DNA from: Cheilinus undulatus
Lineage: Eukaryota; Chordata; Actinopteri; Labriformes; Labridae
Reading direction: 5' to 3'
DNA length: 64,000 nucleotides
Assembly (NCBI RefSeq): GCF_018320785.1
Contig: NC_054885.1
Coordinates: 9,167,421-9,231,420, forward strand
The stretch's first letter is position 1, and the number at the start of each line of letters is the position of its first letter. The position numbers and the translations under genes are program-made. This document shows positions 46,451-57,400 of the stretch, piece after piece. The notes under the pieces are model-generated. The model searched no databases. It saw only the letters and a program-made list of their open reading frames with translations, and was not told the DNA's origin.

Positions 46451-46472
46451 TGAAATATTTTGTGCTGCCCAT
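46451..46472 (-). CDS. GIMAP-like gene, first coding exon (MGSTKYF-K)
   Basis: ATG GGC AGC ACA AAA TAT TTC A, donor GTAAGTAG. The phase matches the main exon (A + AG = Lys), with a 1603-bp intron. The 5' region on the minus strand has CTATAATATGTCTGAGGAGA at about 46535-46555, a possible TATA-type promoter. The pseudogene copy at 40331-40352 has the same structure. Confidence 0.75.
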
Positions 46473-46699
46473 ATTTTTCTTGGTAGGATGTATGATGACC
46501 CCTCACTGGGGATATCCTGTTTGTCTCATTTCCATCTCCTCAGACATATTATAGCTCACATCCAGATCCCTCCCCCCAAAAACAAATCACCTGTCTCCTT
46601 CCAGGATCTCACCAATCACAGATCATTAATACACATTTGCTGCAGAGGACCAGCCAAGGGGGCAGAGCAAAAGTAAATAAGAATGTGTGTATTTTCTAT

Positions 46700-47065
46700 T
46701 GGTGGCAGCTTTTAATCAGAGAAATTTGATCTCCCTTTTGAAGTCCACCCCAAAAATTCTCTTTTGGATTGGGGTTCGGGCTTTGACTCAGCCACTCTAG
46801 AACATTCACCTTGATGTTTTGTTGTAGCTTTTGCCGAATGTTTCCGGTCATTGTCTTGCTGGAAAATAAATCTTCTCCCAAGCTGTAGTTCTCACGCAGA
46901 CTGAATGAGATTGTCCTTCATTTTACCCTCTACCTGTACAAGCCTTCCAGGGCTGGCTGCTGAGATGCACCCCCATAGCATGATGCTGCCACCACTGTGT
47001 TCCACAGTGGTGATTTTGTGTTTGTGTCTTTTGGTCTCATCAGATGGAAGAGCTTTCTGCCAGTC
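46700..47065 (-). pseudogene. Tc1 transposase fossil
   Basis: Reversed Tc1 motifs: AGCATGATGCTGCCACCACT, TTGGTCTCATCAGATGGAAG (the DETK region) and CTCTAGAACATTCACCTTGA. Confidence 0.8.
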
Positions 47066-47088
47066 TCACTCTCTTTCCCTATGCATTC

Positions 47089-47133
47089 AACCCCCCCCCG
47101 ACCACCACCACCACCACCACCACCACCACCACC
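47089..47133. repeat. (ACC)n microsatellite
   Basis: A C-run followed by about eleven ACC units. Confidence 0.95.
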
Positions 47134-47635
47134 AATATTCTAGCTTTAATTGCACCATCATATATGAAAAACTTGGTATTACCATATTACTCCTCTAGAA
47201 TATTAAAGTCTTGGAATGTTGGTCTGCTTATGGTACCTAACCTGACACGCCACAAAGACTGTCTCATTATCCACTGCATGGATATATTTCACATTCATTT
47301 GAGAAACCTCCTGTACTAAGTGCTTTGGGAGGGACCGAAAAATTCTCAGAATGGAACTGAATGAATGTTCTGTCTGTCACATGCATTACAAGTCAATCAG
47401 AATTACTAGACAGAATGAGGTTGTAGGCATACACAGCTCTGGTTGTAATCTGATCTTGACAGACAGGCATTGCCATCATTTTTAAATGGTGAAGCTTGTT
47501 GGTGGATAAAACTCATGCCAGTGAGAAGTGCAAAAACATCTTTTCTGCCAAGAGAAGCTTCCGTACAGCTCGTAGCCATCACCTCATTCTCCACAAATTA
47601 CTGAGTAGTTAGGTCTATTTTCAGACCTGGTCAGG
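47134..47635. other. no gene seen
   Basis: No recognised frame or repeat; 47430-47600 may be the edge of another transposon fossil. Confidence 0.4.
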
Positions 47636-48615
47636 GCTGCCCTCAGAATAATCTAGGCCCCTGAAAACCCAGAGAAAGGGCCCTCTCCACCTCATGGGAT
47701 TTATTGATGATATCAATGTATGTTTGTTGGTCCAGTAGCATCAGTACTAGCTCTTTTTGAAAAGTGTATAAAGCCATTGTTGGGTTGTTATGTTGAAATC
47801 ACTTATTTCACCTTTACTGTACTTTTGCAAGATATAAATCTGCTTTTTTTTTTACCACTATCTCCATCCATTTTTGCCGCCTTCATTTCACATTCAACTT
47901 CAATTTTGCCATTTTTACTGATTCTTGCATCTTTTAACCCATTTTTGCCAATGTTAGACCTCATTTCACCACTGTTTCCATCCCCTTTTGAAACTTTTTA
48001 ACCCTTACCAACACTTTATCTGTCTTGCATCTTTGAACCCCTTTTCACAAATATTTCTGTCCATTTTTGCCAAATTCAACCCAAAATGGACCAATTTTTC
48101 CACTATACACTAATTCTTAATTTACCACTGTTTTCCTCATTTAACCATTATTTCCATCCATTTTTGCCATTTTTACCCACTTTTCACCGCTTTTCTGTTC
48201 GTTTTTTCCTAATTTTGAATCCCCTTTTGACCAGTATTTCTATCCAGTTTTGCCACATTTTAATCCCTTTTCACAACTTTCTGTCCAATTTTGCAAATAT
48301 TTAGCCCATTTTCATCCCTATTTCCATCCATTTTTGATCCATTTTGATCCATATTCACCTCTATTTCTGTCCATTTTTGCAAATATTTAACCCATTTTCA
48401 CCTCTTTTTCTGTCCATTTGTGCTTTTTCTAATCCCCATTTCACCTCTATTTCCATCAATTTCTGTTACTCTTTAACCCCTTTTCACAACTTTTTCACCA
48501 GCTCACTCATTCTTACATCTTTTAACACATTTTTACCACTTTTAACCACCTTTTATGTCTTTTCTTCCCACTTTTGCCCCCTTCACTTAATTTTGCTATT
48601 TTTTTCCAGCTTGCT
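47636..48615 (+). repeat. dispersed element with T-rich ~20-bp array
   Basis: The first 190 bases (GGGATTTATTGATGATATCA, CAGTAGCATCAGTACTAGC) match the block beside the arrays at 8640-8800 and, inverted, 54700-54850. A long array of CCATTTTTGCCACTTTTAAC-like units follows, with a CCATTTCCATCCATTTTTG variant. Confidence 0.75.
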
Positions 48616-49480
48616 GCCATAAAACATTAAACAGTTTTCGTCCATTAAGTTTTCTAAGTTTTTTTTTTTTAACTTTAATTCCAGCATCCTGATGTATGTG
48701 TACATTTTGGCTTAGCTTCAATAGTTCATAGTTGTTCATAGGGGCTTTTATTGACGGAGGAGGACAGTGGATAGATCAGAAACAAGGACGAGAGAGCTAG
48801 GGAGAGACGTGGGGGAAAGTGCCACAGACCTGATGTGAACCCAGGCTGACCATGTACATGGGGCACGCCGTAAACCACCAGGCTGTGCAGGCCAATCAAG
48901 TTCTTCCATCAAATCATGTCTTAATAGTCCTTGCTTTGTGCACTGGGGCACGGTCATGTTGGAATAGAAAAGGGCCTTCCCCACACTGTTGCTACAAAGT
49001 TGGAAGCATAGCATTGTCAAAAATGTCTTGGTATGCTGAAGCATTAAGAAAAAAGAAAAATTACACTGACTGTGACACTGTATTTGGAATCACTGTTCTT
49101 CTTCTATGCCTGCCACATGGCTGCATTGCCACTGTTGGTCAGGTCCAAGTTTTACACCTTATCTAAACTGTAGGAGAGTAAGCGAGTCAGCAAATGTTAC
49201 CAAGGTGTGTCAAGAGATAAAGGCAACCTTCAGGTGATTTCTAATGGGCACAGAAGTCTGCAAAGATTGCCAATTTGTAGGCAATTTATGTGTAAAACAA
49301 TCAGGGAGCTTTCATTCCTGGAAGAAGCCATTGTAAACAGTTTCTTTACTACATGATAACATTGAATGGATGACCCTGGTTAGATAATGAGTAATGCAAC
49401 CAGGTCAATCAAAAGCTGATCAGAGTGGAGTGCCAACAGCACAGATCCATAGGTCAGATTTTGAAAGGGACCGATGAGAG
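48616..49480. repeat. diverged teleost repeats
   Basis: 48880-49050 matches the family at 15550-15890 (CTGTGCAGGCCAATCAAGTT, TTGCTTTGTGCACTGGGGCA). 48745-48880 resembles another fish repeat with GGACAGTGGATAGATCAGAA. No gene. Confidence 0.5.
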
Positions 49481-49489
49481 ACCCAGTAA

Positions 49490-50660
49490 TTTCCAAGGGC
49501 AGGCCTGCATATAACACTTCATGTTTTACAGCCCTATTTTCAAGAAAATCCGGGCGCTGTTTAAAATGTAAATAAAAACAGGATTTGCAAATCTCATAAA
49601 TGCTTATTTTATTAACTGTAGAACATGAACAACATATCAGATGCTGCAACTGAAATATTTAAACATTTCTTTAAAAAAGAAGCTCATTCTGAATTTAAAA
49701 GCTGCAACATACCTCAAAAAAGTTGGGACACAGCCATGTTTGCCATTGTGAAAATTTAGCAAATGTTTTCTCTTGGTAAATCTGGTTGTTAAGCAGGACA
49801 GTTTAGCACCTGGACTCATCTATTATGAAGCCATGCTGTTGTGATGGATACAGTTTTTTTAGTTTAGCATTGTCCTTCTGAAATAGTCAATGCCTTCCCT
49901 GAAAGAGATTTTGTCTGGACGGAGGCATTTGTTGCTCTAAAACCTCTATTTACTTTCAGCCTTGATAGTGCCTTTCCAGATGTGTAAGCTGCCCACGCCA
50001 TACACACTAAAACACCCCCATACCATCAGAGATGCAGGCTTTTCAGCTGTGTGCTAAAATTAGCTGCAATGTCTCTCTCCTCCTTAGTCAATAGAGCACA
50101 GCGCCTATGGTATCCACGATGAAAAACCAAATTTGATTCATCTGACCACAGAGCAGTTTTACATTTTGCCTCAGTTCATCTTAAGTAAACTTTTGGCCCT
50201 GAGAGGATGGCGATCATGTTCATATTTGGCTATTTCTTTGCATGACACAGCTTTAATTTGCATCTGTGTTGACTGACAGTGATCTCTGGAAGTGTTCCTG
50301 AGCACGTGCAGTGATTTCCGCGATAGAATCATGCCTGTTTTTAATGCAGTGCTTCCTGAGGACCCAAGAGCACCCTATTTTGACCTTTGGCCTTACTCCT
50401 TGCTGACAGGATTTCTCCAGATTCTCTGAATCCTTTGATGATATGATGTACTGCAGATAGTAGGCTATTCAAAGTCCTCATAATTGTACATTAAGGAACA
50501 TTTCCTGAAATTGTTCCACAATTTTTATACTCAGTGTTTCACAGATTGATAAATCTCTGCCCCTCTTTACTTTGAGGAGACTCTGCCTCTCTAAAAATGC
50601 TCCTTTTATAGCCAATCATGTTACTGACCTGTTGCCAATCAACCTAACTAGAAATAATAC
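49490..50660. repeat. teleost DNA-transposon-derived repeat
   Basis: Long non-coding consensus recognised from general familiarity in fish: ACAGGATTTGCAAATCTCAT, AAAAAAGTTGGGACACAGCC, TGCTCCTTTTATAGCCAATC and GACCTGTTGCCAATCAACCT. Its usual other end (AGTTGCAGAATGCTCCTCCA ... TTTTGTTGCCCC) appears at 53815-53910. Confidence 0.6.
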
Positions 50661-50865
50661 TAATCAAAGATTGTACATATTTAAATCGTAATCGGGATAT
50701 GCAGCAAATGTATGAGTTATTGTATGTAATGTGTCATTCCTGTACAAGGAGAGGAAAGCTAACCAGAGTCAACATCGTTGTTGCATAAGCATGCTTGTCC
50801 AATAAAGCTGATTTTGAGTGCAAGCCTGCTCTGGCCCCAGGACACTATGACCATGATTTTGCTGA

Positions 50866-52372
50866 CCTCTATGGGTCCCCAATTTTGGCTGGACCTCTGT
50901 TGAATTAGGTCAGTCACTTTTTAGGGGTTGAATATTTTCATTTAATTAGGATTACGTTGTAGAAATCTGTTTTTCCTTCAACACTGAAAAGGTTTTCTTT
51001 TTCATTTTTTTTGTCAAAAAAGCCAAAGTATACTGTCCATGATTGATTTATAAAATGAATGATAGTGTAAAACAACCAGGGAGGTTTATAGGCAGTGTAA
51101 ACTGTATGAACCACTTTTGTTTTGTTTTCATTCGTTTGTGAGAACTTTTAAGCCATCCAGCATCATCTAGACTGTTAAGGGAATTTTTATATGCTTTCTC
51201 TGCTAGTGATTCTGCTGTTGACAATATTTATGTGTAGTCATTTTCAACCCTTTCCACCAGGACTTTTGCCACTGTACTGACAGATTTTCTACCCATTTCA
51301 GCCTCTTTGGACCTCTGTTGCCACTTTAAATCAGTTGTTGCCAGTTGAACCCGTTATTTTTTGGGGTACCAGAATCTTAAAACAAGAGTCGATAGCAACA
51401 GCAGAATAAGCACTTTGGCATTAGCAGAGAAGATCTGGCAAATTTTTCATGGCACATATTCAGCTCTACTCCTCATCCCACAAATGCATGTTCCACCAAA
51501 TAAATCCACCAAACACAAATTTCCTTATTTTGTGTGCTAAGTTTATTATGAGCGTTGGTGTGCTGGAGAACAGGTTTTAGAGAAAAGGGTTTCAGTGACC
51601 TGAACAGAGGGTAAATGTTTAGTCATTCAGTTTTGGCAGGAAATCAACTCGTTGTGCCAAATATCATCATGTAATAAAGATGTAAACATTAACAACAGCG
51701 TCTTCCCTGGAACCCGGTTAGGTTTTTATTCTCCTGGTGAATTATCTGTAAATTACCAATCATTGTGAACTTTTGTACTCATTGGATATCACCTGAAGGC
51801 CGTCTTTGTTTGAAGACGTGACACCTTGTTGATGTTTGAGTGATTGAGAGATTTGAGAGATTTATTTATTATTTTTAAAATGAGACAATATGCATTAATG
51901 GACATTTACATGTAAATACATGGGATTATAGCCCAATGGCTAATTTCCATCCCCAGTCCCATTAGCAGGTTGGTGTAAACACATAGAACAAAAAAAGAAA
52001 CAGTAAATAGGAATAAAACACACTGAGTGTATTAAAAGACAAGCAAAATACATAAGCTGTGAACAGACTAAAGGACATACAGTCTGGATTAAGAACAGGT
52101 TAGGAGTTGGAGAACCATGGTAATTATACACAGTAGATTAAAAAGTGCTAGTGCTAATTAAAGTGCCTTAGTGCTAAAGTGCCAGTGTTCGATGGCTCGC
52201 TTCCTCTCCTCCAGTTTGCCTGGACTGAACAACCTACTAGGGGTGATTCATTTTGACTTTGATGGGGCAGCACATTTTTAAAAAGTAGGGACGGGGCAAC
52301 AAAAGGCTGGAAAAGTAAGTGGTGCTAATGTAACACAGCTGGAGGAGCATTCTGCAACTAATCTTACTACTT
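50866..52372. repeat. left arm of a large inverted repeat
   Basis: In reverse complement it matches 53815-55800 in long blocks (for example ACGTCTTCAAACAAAGACGG at 54002 against 51800-51825). It includes a ~350-bp block (51840-52190) absent from the other arm. Confidence 0.85.
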
Positions 52373-52431
52373 TAATTGGAGACCTCTCTGTATGTATGTA
52401 TGTAGGTATGTATGTAGCTATGTAAGTATGT

Positions 52432-52979
52432 ACAGTGCTTAACAAATTTATTAGACCACCCTAACCAAAGTAAGGTTTATGCCACAGCTGCCCTAAATTA
52501 ACAGCATTGGTCATTACCAAAATCATTTTTTATGTTTCTGCAGTGGTTAATACACCAATATGTAGAAGCTCTTTAACCCAAATGAGATTTTTAATACTAA
52601 AATATAATTATTATTGTTATCCATGAATTTTCAAATGTACTGATTTACAAAAAAAAACGGAAAAATAGTAAAGCACATTAATATTTCTTGATTAATATGT
52701 CAAATTATAGTTATTTACTTGTATCCCTGAACAGAAAAATGAGTTTTAGTGGTTGAATGTTATGCTTGATTCATTTCTGACTCCTCAGAGAAGTCCAGTG
52801 AGCCGGCTCAAATTTGGGTATTAAAAGGTAAATTCAGTTTGAAATTCCTCATTCCTGTTCAAAATGTAAACCGTTTAGAGCTCACTGAAAATGAAAGAGT
52901 CTGCATTAAAGCACTTCATGATGCTGGATGGTCTCTGGGACAAATATGACAGGTGGTCTAATAAATTTGTTAAGCACTA
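52432..52979 (+). mobile_element. internally deleted Tc1 element
   Basis: Begins ACAGTGCTTAACAAATTTAT and ends GGTGGTCTAATAAATTTGTT plus AAGCACT, matching inverted repeats next to TA. The interior at 52855-52945 encodes NRLELTENERVCIKALHDAG then WSLGQI, the N-terminal helix-turn-helix of Tc1 transposase. The catalytic part is missing. Confidence 0.85.
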
Positions 52980-52984
52980 TGTAC

Positions 52985-53245
52985 AGTGCTTAAATTCCTC
53001 ATTCTGTTTTCTGTAAACAGTAGAATGACATGCTTTTCCAAAAAGCTCTACCTTAGTCTCATCTGTCCACAAAATGTTCTCCCAAAAGGACTGAGGCTTA
53101 CTCAGGTACATTTTTGCAAACTCCAGTCTGGCTTTTTTATGTCTCTTTGTCAGCAGTGGGGTACTAATCGGTCTCCTGCCATAGCGCTTCATCTCATCAA
53201 TATTCATTACTTCAACATCTGAGTACAGCATATACAGTAGATTAC
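52985..53245 (-). pseudogene. Tc1 transposase catalytic fragment
   Basis: Minus-strand frame: [59 protein letters not shown] holds the second catalytic-type aspartate region of the DDE family. The frame upstream is a TA-repeat artefact. Confidence 0.88.
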
Positions 53246-53283
<38 letters not shown>

Positions 53284-53380
53284 GTATATGTATATATATA
53301 TGTATATGTATATGTATATATATATGTATATGTATATGTATATATATATGTATATGTATATGTATATATATATATATATG

Positions 53381-53423
<43 letters not shown>

Positions 53424-53424
53424 G

Positions 53425-53470
<46 letters not shown>
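53246..53470. repeat. TA/TG compound microsatellite
   Basis: About 225 bp of TATATG and TATA units. Long open frames here are pure Tyr/Ile or Met/Tyr repeats without coding meaning. Confidence 0.95.
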
Positions 53471-53475
<5 letters not shown>

Positions 53476-53504
53476 GTATACTATTATATATGTGAAAAGT
53501 TATA

Positions 53505-53815
53505 TAAATGTTAGAAATGCTGGGAAAGTGGTTAAAATGGGTGAAAATTGGAAAGAATTGGTTAAAAGTGGCAAAATTGGTTAACAGAAGCCCTTTATGG
53601 TAATGTTAATAATGTGGAGGGCAAATAAATGAAATTATTAGTAAAGTAATGTCAGACTTCATTGTTATGCCATGATGTGTCAGAAAATAAAGCTGAAGAA
53701 ATTGTGACAATATTAAAGGGAAAATGATAAAATAACTGTATAAAATGGGTTAAAGGTGGCAGAAATGGGAAAAAAGGGTCAAATGTGGTGAAACATTGTG
53801 TTACTAATCTGTTGC
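53505..53815. repeat. repeat with A-rich array units
   Basis: AAAATGGGTGAAAATTGG-like units surround a block (TTTATGGTAATGTTAATAAT, GATGTGTCAGAAAATAAAGC) that recurs at 60835-60970, again beside an A-rich array. Confidence 0.75.
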
Positions 53816-55800
53816 CAATTAACCTAAATAGTTGCAGAATGCTCCTCCAGCTGTGTTACATTAGCACCACTTACTTTTCCAGCCTTTTGTTGCCCCGTCC
53901 CTACTGCCCCATCAAATTCAAAATGAATCACCCCTAGTAGGTTGTTCAGACCAGGGAAACTGGAGGAGAGGAAGCGAGCCATCAAACATTATCAAGGTGT
54001 CACGTCTTCAAACAAAGACGGCCTTCAGGTGATATCTAATGAGTACAAAAGTTCACAATGATTGGTAATTTACAGATAATTCACCAGGAGAATAAAAACC
54101 TAACCAGGTCCTGGGAAGACGCTGTTGTTAATGTTTACATCTTTATTACATGATGATATTTGGCACAACGAGTCGATTTCCTGCCAAAACTTAATGACTA
54201 AACATTTGCTCTCTGTTCAGGTCACTGAAATCCTCTTCTCTAAAACCTGTTCTCCAGCACACCGACGCTCATAATAAACTGAGCACACAAAATAAGGAAA
54301 TTTGTGTTTGGTGGATTATTTCTTTGTTGTAACAATGCTCCCTGGCAATAAATCTTATACTGTTGGAAAGCCTGTTTATTTCTCTTTTTAAATGGTGCCA
54401 CATTTGTAATGAGCATGCATTTGTGGGATGAGCAACAGAGCTGAGTATGTGCTATGAAAAATTTACTAGATCTTCTCTGCTAATGCCAAACAGATAATTC
54501 TGCTGTTGCTATCGACTCTTGTTATGAGATTCTGGTACCCCAAAGAATAATGGGTTCAAGAAATGGTTAAATGTGGCAACTTTGTTCTAAATTAGCAAAA
54601 ATGTGTCAGTACAATGGCAAAAATCACCTGAAAAGTGGTAGAAAGGGTTGAAAATGACCACACATAAATATTCTCAACAGTAGAACCCAAAAATAGTCTG
54701 ACAGCTCTAAAATAAGGGAACTGTTTGAAGAACTGCCAGTACCATTGCTACTCATCCAACAAATTTACTGATATCATCAATAAATCACAAATGGACGGGG
54801 CTTATTTCTCTGAGTTTTCAGGGGTGCAGCATATTCTGTGGGCGGGCCTGTTTCTGAGTGATGTTGGATGAATTTAGAGATACCACAGTGTTTAAATGAA
54901 ATGATTACATCTCTCTGTATGTGATAACACATAACTAAATATAATCAGTGCATTTGTGTCTCTTGGGTATTCTTAATTGGAGGTAACAGTTTGTAGTCTA
55001 GCAGTCAGAGACAGCCTCTCATAGTCTGTCTAGTGTTGACATTCTGGTCCCTCTAGGGTTTTATTTTGCTCTCAGATTGCAAAAGATTGATGCATTTAAC
55101 TGTGAAGTTTACAATATTATCTCCCCCCCAGACCAACCTACTCAGTTGAGAGCCCACCCACCCACCATAGTCTCAAAAAATCCCATGAAACCCACAGTAA
55201 AATAAAAATTTGAAACATGAATGTGTGGTTCAATAATGAGCATCAGATCTGTTTCTCAGCTTTCACTTTATTTATTTGATCTCTCATAATCAGGAAACAT
55301 GACTCACAGTGAATGATAAAATCAAAATCAGTGTTAAAAACACATGAAGAAGAGGATGGTGATCCATGAGTTTGACCTCTACTTTGCAGACATTTTAGAA
55401 TCACTAGCAGAGAAAGCATATAAAGATTCCATTAATCCCGACAAAGAAGCAAAAACAAATCAACAGTCAGACTGACACTCCCTGACAGTCTAGATGATGC
55501 TGGATGGCTTAAAAGTTCTCACAAACGAATGAAAACAAAACAAAAGTGGTCCATACAGTTTACACTGCCTATAAACCCCCTGGTTGTTTTACACTATCAT
55601 TCATTTTATAAATCTATCATGGTCAGTATAATTTGGCTTTTTGCCAAAAGAAAAAGAAAACATTTTTAATGTTGAAGTGAAAACAGATTTCTACGTTATG
55701 CCAATTAATGAAAATACGTAAAGTAAAATGAGTGAATGCATGAATATTCAACCCCTATAAAGTGACTGACCTAATTCAACAGAGGTCCAGCCAAAATTGA
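53815..55800. repeat. right arm of the large inverted repeat, with GIMAP 3' cassette
   Basis: Reverse complement of 50866-52372 in its outer and inner parts. From about 54700 to 55560 it also matches, inverted, the 3' flank of the GIMAP exon at 7890-8790 (CCCACCCACCATAGTCTCAA, GCAGAGAAAGCATATAAAGA). Confidence 0.8.
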
Positions 55801-55859
55801 AAATAAACGGTAGAAATGCTGGAAAAGTGGCTTTGACGGGTTCTTCACCAGTCAAAGCT

Positions 55860-56110
55860 TTAAGGGGGAGTGTGTGGGAGACTCTGTGGTCATGTGGAAG
55901 AAAGTTTCTGTAGTCTGATGAGACCAAAATAGAGCTTTTTGTTTGCTACGTATTGCAGACCCTAACCCTGCACATCACCACAAACACACCATCTCCACTG
56001 TGAGCATGGTGGTGGCAGCATCATGCTGTGGGGATGCTTCTCAGCAGCCAGCCTTAGATGGTTTGTAAAGTTAGAGGGTAAAATGAATGCAGCAAAATAT
56101 AGGAAGATTC
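55860..56110 (+). pseudogene. Tc1 transposase fossil
   Basis: GTAGTCTGATGAGACCAAAA (the DETK region) and GGTGGTGGCAGCATCATGCT, followed by GGGGATGC; frame broken. The same fossil type lies 3' of the GIMAP exon at 63812. Confidence 0.8.
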
Positions 56111-56179
56111 TGTAGAAATACTTTGTAGGTATCAGTTTTCACTTTGACATTGAAGAGTCTGTCATCTCTCAACATGATG

Positions 56180-56340
56180 ATGGTCTGGGGTTTGATCTGC
56201 AGCTGCCATGCTGAGGTATCCTTGGGCAGGACACTGAACCCCAAATTGCTCCCACGACTCTGTGAGTATGTATGGATGTATGTGGATGGGATTTGAATTC
56301 TGACAGACACTTTACATAACAGCCTCCACCATCAGTGTGA
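56180..56340 (+). repeat. SINE body fragment
   Basis: CTGAGGTATCCTTGGGCAGG, ACACTGAACCCCAAATTGCT and CCATCAGTGTGAGAATGGGT are typical of a fish SINE body; no pol III head is seen. Confidence 0.5.
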
Positions 56341-56621
56341 GAATGGGTAAGTCTGACCTGTGCTGTTAAAAGTCCTTAGAGGAGTCCAGAACAAGCTAGA
56401 GATGATTGATCATTTTACAATTTTCCAACATGCAAATACCCTTGAGTGAACGAGCTATCATATCATTTTAGCATCAAAACAAAAAAGCAATTGATCATGT
56501 CACTCGTCTACCTAAAGCTGCTCTCTTTGTGTGAGAATTTTAATAAATGAAATTTGAAATCTTAATCAGGAGGATCATTTCTTCATCACTTTTGCTTCTT
56601 CAGTTAGCTTTGACCTGTGAG

Positions 56622-57400
56622 CTATTGTGAATCTTTGGTGCATTCGTCCGCCACCTTGATCAGGAAATCAAGGACCTTCTTGAGGAATGGATGGTTTTTT
56701 TCAAGGTGCTCTATACCTTTATCGATGTGTTCCTCCAAAAGCTTCAGGGCCCACTCTTTAGGATTCTCTGCTGATTGTGCCTCAGGCTGATTCATCAGCT
56801 CTTGTATGGCGGCGTTGACTTTTTCGATGTGACTGCCGCTGTAGGGTTTTCCATTTTCCTTGACCATGTTGTTGATCTTCTCCACAAGCTTTAGATCTTC
56901 ATCACCATCAGGGTTGATCTTGTCAAAAACATGGTAACCTCTGCACTCACTGATGAACTTCTTCACATCTTTGTTCTTTTCAATAAACGCCTTCACATCT
57001 TCTTCTTCCTTACCAGTAAACAGGACGATGGTGTACTTTTCAGCTGATTCAAAGACTTTTTGGAAGATTTCTTTGGACTTTTTATCTTCACCTGTAAAGC
57101 TGTCTGCCTTCATCACCCACAGGAACACATGAGGACCTGGGTTAGTCAGAGCAAGGCACCTAACGATCTCCTTGATGTTTGTCTCCTTGTCAACTTCGGT
57201 GTTGAACAGCCCAGGAGTATCAACAACAATCAGATCCTGATCGCCAAGGTGTCTTGTCTTTATGGAGCTCTTTTGTGTCACAGATGTTGTTTTCAGCCCC
57301 CATTTAAAAGGATGAAGATGCTCCTTAAGGATGGTGTTTCCTGAAGCACTTTTTCCACATCCAGTTTTTCCCAAGAGCACCATTCTCAGCTCCTTTTTTC
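56622..57400 (-). CDS. GIMAP/AIG1 family GTPase, main exon (minus-strand gene)
   Basis: Begins after acceptor TTTTCTCTGCAG and joins exon 59995-60007 in phase, giving about 263 residues starting MDETGKKELRMVLLGKTGCG. Upstream in-frame residues are intronic. G1 GKTGCGKS, G3 VVDTPG, GIMAP box GPHVFLWVMK, G4 region FTGKEEED (Glu at the usual Asp), G5-like YHVFDK. It is a clear relative of the plus-strand copies (shared RHLGDQDL, YHVFD, NMV-NGKPY, PFLKK/KEF-LD). It has KEHLHPFKWGLKTTSV after the P-loop where the others have a shorter, different stretch. The C-terminus ends KVADECTKDSQ, probably a helical tail with no transmembrane segment. The frame is intact, with promoter and first exon present, so this is probably a functional gene. 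Confidence 0.93.

Larger units (their letters stand above)
44400..46891. repeat. older segmental duplication, right copy
   Basis: Counterpart of 38541-40773; includes the intact GIMAP-like gene's 5' part, intron, first exon and upstream Tc1 fossil. Confidence 0.85.

Noticed and set aside
52977..53584. Long Tyr/Ile and Met/Tyr repeat frames on both strands
   Set aside because: Produced by the TA/TG microsatellite. Only the Tc1 part at 52985-53245 is meaningful.
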